Source: OMOG01 sp041485845 (GTDB lineage Bacteria; Acidobacteriota; Terriglobia; Bryobacterales; Bryobacteraceae). Taken from it: a DNA stretch of 28,596 bases. Location: contig JBGPKH010000029.1 in assembly GCA_041485845.1 (NCBI GenBank), forward strand, positions 1-28,596, written 5' to 3'. The translations under genes were made by a program, and so were the position numbers. This document shows, piece after piece, positions 24,348-28,596 of this stretch (positions are counted from its first letter, which is position 1; the number at the start of each line of letters is the position of its first letter). The notes beneath the pieces are model-generated. The model did no database searches and was not told where the DNA came from. It was given only the letters and a program-made list of their open reading frames with translations.

Positions 24348-24381
24348 CAGGTTGCATACGGTGTCTTCACGAGCCAAAACC
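24348..24381 (+). promoter_or_regulatory. Candidate operator, copy C (degenerate)
   Basis: CAGGTTGCATACGGTGTC matches the first 18 positions of copy B at 14 places, including the 10-nt run TACGGTGTCT. A right arm CAAAACC follows, displaced by about 2 nt. The orientation relative to the downstream gene (enolase-RraA, minus) is the same as for copies A and B. The distance to the start codon is about 215 nt. The degeneracy leaves room for chance. Confidence 0.4.
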
Positions 24382-24396
24382 CCGCTTTCAGGGGTT
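24376..24396 (-). terminator. Possible weak intrinsic terminator after the GH43 gene
   Basis: Read on the minus strand, AACCCC-TGAAAGC-GGGGTT is followed by two more T (GGGGTTTTGG). The stem is only 6 bp and the T-run is short, and it lies about 150 nt past the GH43 stop codon. It overlaps the right arm of candidate operator copy C, so the two readings compete. Confidence 0.28.
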
Positions 24397-24545
24397 AATC
24401 CGGGATGACCCGTACGTAAGGACTTCCACCCGGCCCGCCTTTCCGAATTGCTACCGGGGCTTCCGACGTTCACCGTAAACGTTACCGCGTCCACCGCGAA
24501 GTTAATACCCGGCTTCGGCACCCAGCGAGCAGAAGGCTCTGCGGT

Positions 24546-26207
24546 TCATCGCCTATCCCCGGCGAACGGTTCGGCACGATAACTACGTTCGCGGTACACG
24601 AAATAGTCGAAATCCGCCGGCCGGCAGGTGCCGGCCAGGTCCTGGCAACATACGCCCACAAAGGCGCCAGTGAAATTGGGCGTTCCCGGTGGCGCCGCCT
24701 CGTCCGACAGGATGCTCGCATCCAGGGGACCAGGCAGCCGGGACCACTCGCGGCCGTCGATGCGGTACGCGAAATAGAGCCGCTCGAAATCGACTTCCAC
24801 GCGCAGATCGACCGGCGTTGCCGTGGGAATCCCGGCCGGCGCACTGAAGACATCCGTCTGAAGCTGGTCGGGCAGACACGACATCACACGGATGTGCTTA
24901 CCCAACTCCGCGTCGTGCGAGACGTAGAGGTAGTGAAACTTCGAGGCGTTGTAATAGCAGACCAGGCCGGCCATCTGCTGGAAACGGTCGGGCTCGAACT
25001 CCATCACGGTCTCGGCGCTGAAGCAGTGCGCCTGCTGGCGCCGGGCGACCAGGGACTGCCGGAAGAGGCTGCCCAGCGTCTCGCGGCCGTAAAGGCGCAG
25101 ATATCCAGGGCGCTCGGTCAGGCTGAAAAGCTCTTCCGGCCAGGGAGACCGCAGCCACTGAAAATCCAACGGCAGGCTGGGACTGTCGAAGTCCTCGCGC
25201 TCCGGCGATCCGAGGAAAACGCACTCCGGCAGGGCCGGCGCGGCGACTTCGGAGTATGGGACGCCCGCTCCATCCACGGTGCGAAGCCAGCCGTCCTCCG
25301 ACCACTCCATCGGTTGGATCGCGGTTTCCCGGCCCAGCGTGCAACGCCCGCGATTACGAATGGGCCGGCCGCAGAGATGCACCATGTAGGTCTCGCCCTT
25401 CTGGGTCTCCACCAGGTCCGCGTGTCCCGCACGCTGCAGTTCGATATCCGGGCGGTTGCGTGCACTCAGAACATGAACGTCCGGGTGCAATTGGTACGGT
25501 CCGGTCAGTTGGCGCGAGCGCGCCATGGTGACGGCATGTCCCCATCCTGTGCCGCCCTCGGCGGTCAGCAGGTAGTAATAGCCGTTCCGCCGGTAGAGGT
25601 GGGCTCCCTCGGTAAACCCCAGCGGCGTGCCCTCGAAGATCGGGTGGACCGGCCCCACCAGCTTGCGCTCCTCAGGCGAGTACTCCTGCAACACGATCCC
25701 CGAAAATCGATTGCATCCAGGCCGGTGGTCCCAGCGCATATTCACCAGGTATTTTCGGCCGTCCTCATCGTGGAACAGCGAAGGGTCGAAGCCGCTGCTG
25801 TTGAGGTAAACCGGATCCGGCCAGTCGCCGTCGATCCGCGGGCTGGTCACCAGGAAGTTGTGTGTGTCACGCAGCGACGCGCCGGTTGCCCCTCCCTGGG
25901 TCGTGCGGCCGTATCGCTTCACGTCCGTATAGATGAGCCAGAAGAGGCCGTCGGCTTAGCTGAGGCACGGAGCCCAAATGCCGCACGAATCCGGGTCGCC
26001 CAGCATATTCAACTGGCTGGCGCGATTCAGCGGACGTGTCAGCAGGCGCCAGTGGACTAAGTCGCGGGAGTGGTGGATTTGAACCCCCGGATACCATTCG
26101 AACGTGGATGTCGCAATGTAATAGTCGTCTCCGGCACGGACGATGGAGGGATCCGGATTAAATCCGGGCAGGATCGGATTTCGAATGCGGGCCGCATGGT
26201 TTGTCAT
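24546..26207 (-). pseudogene. GH43 beta-xylosidase gene interrupted by one in-frame stop codon
   Basis: Translation from ATG 26207 (minus) gives a typical cytoplasmic GH43 beta-xylosidase start (RNPILPGFNPDPSIVRAGDD, TSTFEWYPGVQIHHSRDLVHW). It stops after 83 codons at TAA (25956-25958), within IWAPCLS-stop-ADGLFWLIYTDVKRYGR. The same frame then continues without further damage to 24546, with SGFDPSLFHDEDGRKYLVNMRWDHRP, the acid region FTEGAHLYRRNGYYYLLTAEGGT and a C-terminal beta-sandwich (RPADFDYFVYRER). Family members usually have Tyr where the stop lies, so a single base change (TAC or TAT to TAA) explains it. The base-catalyst Asp lies before the stop and the other two acids after it, so neither fragment can be active alone. 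A restart at GTG 25922 is unlikely to be useful. Full length would be 553 aa. A sequencing error is the main alternative. Confidence 0.85.
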
Positions 26208-26270
26208 CTTCAGATTCCTCCTGGTGCTCTGACCGCATGGTTCAGTGTCTTTGCGGAAGACCCCTCCCTG

Positions 26271-26424
26271 ACGGCCGGGGCTCCGAACAGAGCCGCGAGC
26301 GTGAGAAGCCGTGAGAGAATCGCCGGCATCCTGGGGGGCAGGCGCTTCCGCCTGCCAACCGGCAGCCCGAATCGCGACAACCGTTTGCTACACGCGCGGC
26401 TCTGATCGGAGCCGCGAGCGTGAG
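26271..26424. repeat. Intergenic REP-like repeat: two copies of a GAGCCGCGAGCGTGAG hairpin
   Basis: GAGCCGCGAGCGTGAG occurs identically at 26290-26305 and 26409-26424. Each copy is the right side of a hairpin with a 6-nt loop: CGCGGCTC-TGATCG-GAGCCGCG (26395-26416, perfect 8-bp stem) and CGGGGCTC-CGAACA-GAGCCGCG (26276-26297, one mismatch). Between them a separate perfect hairpin, GGCAGGCG-CTTC-CGCCTGCC, spans 26337-26356. The 250-nt region between the transporter stop and the GH43 start holds no gene. Such hairpins resemble dispersed extragenic palindromes and may also stop transcription from the transporter gene. Confidence 0.65.
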
Positions 26425-26457
26425 CGAGCGGTTTCGCAGTCAAACCGAATCTCCCGG

Positions 26458-27744
26458 TCATGGAACTAGTCCAGGCTGCAATCCTCGCTCGCCGATCGCG
26501 ATGTCACGCTCGCGGACGACTGTCCACAGGACCGCGGCGCCCAACAGATCCAGAAGACCGAGGCAGATAAAGAAAGGAGTGTAGCCTACCCTCGCGACCA
26601 GGCCGCCGATCAACAACGAGAAGATCAGTAGGCCCGCGTTGCCGAACGTACCCGCCATTCCGGCGGCCGTGGCAACCTCATTTCTGCGAAACAGGTCGGA
26701 CGACATCGTGATCACTGTTACCGAAAGCGTTTGATGCGCGAAGCCGCCCAGGCTGAGCAGCGCGATAGCCGCATACGGGCTCTGCACGAATCCCACGAAT
26801 CCTACCCCCAGCATGAGGAATGCACCCAAGGTGAAAGCGGAGCGCCGGGAGTTGATCACGCTGAGGCCGAATCGTTTCTGTAGCCTCATGGCCACCAGGC
26901 CGCCGAATACACATCCGAAGTCCGCGGCCAGAAACGGCATCCATGCGAACATGGCGATCTGCTTCAGATCCATGTGCCGGACGCTGCTCAGGTACAACGG
27001 CAACCAGAAGCTCAGCGTGCCCCACGTCGGATCGGCCAGAAAACGCGGCAGGGCGATTCCCCAGAAGTTGCGCTGCGCGAGGATCTTCACCGGCGACGGG
27101 CGTGAACCATCGCTCTGCAAGTGCTTTTCCTGGCCAGACGAAATAAAGGCCCTCTCCTGTTCCGAAAGGGCGGAATGTCTGGCTGGCGATTGATAGAGCA
27201 ACAGCCACAGCACCACCCAAACCAGCCCCAGGCTCCCGGTAATGACAAATGCCGCCCGCCAGTTGTAAGCCAGAATGGCCCAGGCAACTAGCGGAGGAGC
27301 CACCATGGATCCCACCGAGGCGCCGATGTTATACACACCGCCCGCCAGTCCCCGTTCCTTGGCGGGAAACCACTCCGCCGTTGCCTTCATGCCCGCCGGG
27401 TTGGCCGAACCTTCGGCGAACCCGAGAAGCCCCCGAAGCCAGGCAAATGCCTGCCAACTGCCGGCCAGGGAATGAGCCATATTCACGAAGGACCACGAGA
27501 TCGCGAAAATGGCGAACCCGATCTTCAGGCCGAGCACATCCAGCACATACCCGCAGATCGGCTGTGCCATGATGGCGCCCTGAAAGGCGCCGATAATCCA
27601 CGAATACTCCCGCGTGCTGATATGCAGTTCCTGCAGCACCGTCGGGGCGGCCACGGCCAGTGTGCTTCGGGTCAGGTAGTTGATGACCGAGCCGAGCATG
27701 ATCAGACTGATCATCCACCATCGAAGTCCTCTAATCTCGATCAT
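26458..27744 (-). CDS. MFS transporter, ACS family (hexuronate/sugar-acid type)
   Basis: The product is 428 aa from ATG 27744 (minus); only a weak GAGTGA precedes it. About 12 hydrophobic segments run the length of the protein, with a central hydrophilic loop (about 190-225, SEQERAFISSGQEKHLQSDG). Hallmarks of the anion:cation symporter branch are present: an N-terminal RWWMISLIMLGSVINYLTRSTLAVAAP, WLRGLLGFAEGSANPAGMKATAEWFPAKERGLAGGVYNIGASVG, and YNWRAAFVITGSLG. Relatives carry glucuronate, galacturonate, galactonate or glucarate by proton symport across the inner membrane. The context of three enolase-superfamily genes supports a sugar-acid substrate, but which one is unknown. It lies upstream of the broken GH43 gene on the same strand, separated by a repeat-containing 250-nt gap. 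Confidence 0.92.
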   Translation of the reverse strand: MIEIRGLRWWMISLIMLGSVINYLTRSTLAVAAPTVLQELHISTREYSWIIGAFQGAIMAQPICGYVLDVLGLKIGFAIFAISWSFVNMAHSLAGSWQAFAWLRGLLGFAEGSANPAGMKATAEWFPAKERGLAGGVYNIGASVGSMVAPPLVAWAILAYNWRAAFVITGSLGLVWVVLWLLLYQSPARHSALSEQERAFISSGQEKHLQSDGSRPSPVKILAQRNFWGIALPRFLADPTWGTLSFWLPLYLSSVRHMDLKQIAMFAWMPFLAADFGCVFGGLVAMRLQKRFGLSVINSRRSAFTLGAFLMLGVGFVGFVQSPYAAIALLSLGGFAHQTLSVTVITMSSDLFRRNEVATAAGMAGTFGNAGLLIFSLLIGGLVARVGYTPFFICLGLLDLLGAAVLWTVVRERDIAIGERGLQPGLVP

Positions 27745-27873
27745 TGGTTATTCACTCAGCCGTACCCAAACTCGCAGTGTAGCAGTCCGGTCAGTTACCG
27801 GAATTCAATTCTTTGGCCGGCTCCTGGGGGCGCGGACCTTGGCGATGCCAGCGGCCGGGAAAGGAACGCTTTC

Positions 27874-28029
27874 TCAATCCCGGAACAGCAACGGCGCGAA
27901 TTGATACTGGCTGCGCCGCCAGGTCAACCATTCATGAGCGGTCTCGGGCGACTCATAAGATACGTTCACCCCTCCCTGTTGCAGGGCTTCCACGTTAGCC
28001 TTACCCGCTTCCCCCCTCTCGCGGCTTCC
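27874..28029 (-). pseudogene. C-terminal relic of a CE1-like esterase
   Basis: On the minus strand, codons from about 28029 down to TGA at 27874-27876 read GSRERGEAGKANVEALQQ, then GGVNVSYESPETAHEWLTW, then RRSQYQFAPLLFRD. This closely follows the end of the esterase at 14979-16193 (GVKNVYFESAGTAHEWLTWRRCLRDFAPLLFK), including the catalytic His. Upstream of GSRE the translation loses all resemblance, and neither the nucleophile nor the N-terminal domain can be found as far as the window edge. No start codon or ribosome site fits. It is best read as the surviving 3' end of a third CE1-type gene after deletion or insertion. Confidence 0.7.
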
Positions 28030-28596
28030 TGGGTTGCGGTGGCACGGCATCCAACGCCACGGAGAACCGGTTGGAAACCGGAATCCTGGGGATGTTGCGC
28101 GACGCTGGACAGTCCAAATTGAGTCAGATGCATCTGAAAGCTAGTTACGGTAGAGGCAGTTGATAAGGCTTGCCGTGTTCCGTTCGAAAAACCAGACTCC
28201 TGCCGGCGGGACCCGCGCACGTCTCCCGCGCGCCGGAGACACAGTTGGAAAACCGTCTTTTTGGGGACCCGGATGGGCTCGGCCGACTTCTGCTCCAGCA
28301 GACCTTGCAGCCGCACGATATCTGTCTCGACGGTCAAGCCACCGGTGCCACAGATGGTGTTCCTGTACCGCAATCGGGTGCCACGCCGGTGCCACCACGG
28401 CCATTCGTAGCGCCTTTCGCGCAGCCCCTGGTGTACCAGGTCTACGTGTTTGCATAGAGGGTGTGGCTCTCATACTGGACATTGACCAGTCAAGCCGCGC
28501 GGACAGGCTTACGCAGCGGGCGAAGTGTTAGTTCGATTGCGGGACCCCATCGATCACTTAGGGCGAGGGCTCGTAGCTGTACGATGTGCTGACCCG
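28030..28596. other. Region without recognisable gene at right edge, 567 nt
   Basis: Several overlapping frames are open on both strands, none with family features, a good ribosome site or a signal peptide. On the minus strand a frame is open from the window edge to TGA at 28490-28492 (GQHIVQLRALALSDRW, then 18 more residues). It could be the end of a gene lying outside, but the evidence is thin. Given the esterase relic next to it, the stretch may be debris of a rearrangement. Confidence 0.35.

Larger units (their letters stand above)
24134..24545. other. Intergenic region without gene, 412 nt
   Basis: This segment separates the start of the enolase-RraA pair from the end of the broken GH43 gene. 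Short frames here have no recognisable protein features. It contains candidate operator copy C and a small hairpin, listed separately. Nothing else was found. Confidence 0.5.

Noticed and set aside
24546..25922. The 3' part of the GH43 gene as an independent enzyme starting at GTG 25922.
   Set aside because: It lacks the catalytic base Asp and the first blade of the propeller, and no convincing ribosome site precedes it.
26075..26090. GGATTTGAACCCCCGG resembles the T-arm of a tRNA.
   Set aside because: It lies within the GH43 coding frame (WYPGVQIHHS), and no acceptor, D or anticodon arms can be formed around it.
28490..28596. Minus-strand frame open at the window edge as a partial transposase or other gene end.
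   Set aside because: Only 34 codons are visible and no family pattern could be recognised, so it is mentioned only in the description of the gap.
1..28596. CRISPR arrays, rRNA, complete tRNA genes, transposases and phage genes.
   Set aside because: No regularly spaced repeats, RNA gene signatures or recombinase motifs were seen on either strand.

Overview
The window looks like part of an Acidobacteriota chromosome, most likely of the Solibacter/Bryobacterales type. This is inferred from the high GC content, the very large TonB-dependent receptors with an N-terminal carboxypeptidase-regulatory-like domain and a C-terminal aromatic residue, the many Tat- or Sec-exported sugar-modifying enzymes, and a membrane protein built from a winged-helix-like domain plus malectin domains. 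No database search was possible, so the taxon is an inference. Almost every gene belongs to plant-polysaccharide use. Together they form a locus resembling a polysaccharide-utilisation locus for decorated arabinoxylan or arabinan/pectin side chains and the sugar acids derived from them.

Layout. (1) 1-4612, plus strand: the end of a TonB-dependent receptor, two enolase-superfamily genes overlapping by 11 nt (the first has lost its catalytic ligands, the second is intact), and an exported type-B carboxylesterase. (2) 4613-11379, plus strand: a regulatory region, then an exported Gfo/Idh/MocA oxidoreductase, an exported GH43 arabinanase-like enzyme, a small exported protein of unknown function, a CE7-like acetyl-xylan esterase and a CE1-like feruloyl esterase. 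The last three are tightly coupled. (3) 19827-11529, minus strand: a complete TonB-dependent receptor, a second CE1-like esterase, a GH51 alpha-L-arabinofuranosidase and xylose isomerase (xylA). (4) 20217-21848, plus strand, divergent from the receptor: a predicted transmembrane regulator with two extracytoplasmic malectin domains. (5) 24133-21912, minus strand: a Tat-exported enolase-superfamily dehydratase directly coupled to an exported RraA-type aldolase-like protein. (6) 26207-24546, minus strand: a cytoplasmic GH43 beta-xylosidase gene interrupted by one in-frame stop. (7) 26208-28596: a pair of repeated hairpins, an ACS-type MFS sugar-acid transporter (minus strand), the C-terminal relic of a CE1 esterase, and about 570 nt without a recognisable gene.

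How it fits together. The receptor would import oligosaccharides. The exported esterases (CE1, CE7, type B) would strip acetyl and feruloyl groups, GH51 and GH43 would release arabinose and shorter chains, and xylose isomerase would feed xylose into central metabolism. The enolases, RraA-like protein, Gfo/Idh enzyme and MFS carrier point to oxidation, dehydration and uptake of sugar acids.

The most interesting observation is regulatory. A 33-nt element with palindromic ends (TAGGTTTG-N17-CAAACCTA) lies between the receptor and the malectin regulator. It recurs, inverted along with its gene, upstream of the Gfo/Idh-GH43-esterase cluster with 21 of 23 identical positions in one half. A weaker copy lies upstream of the enolase-RraA pair. 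This suggests a regulon inside the window, plausibly controlled by the malectin membrane regulator. That last link is inference.
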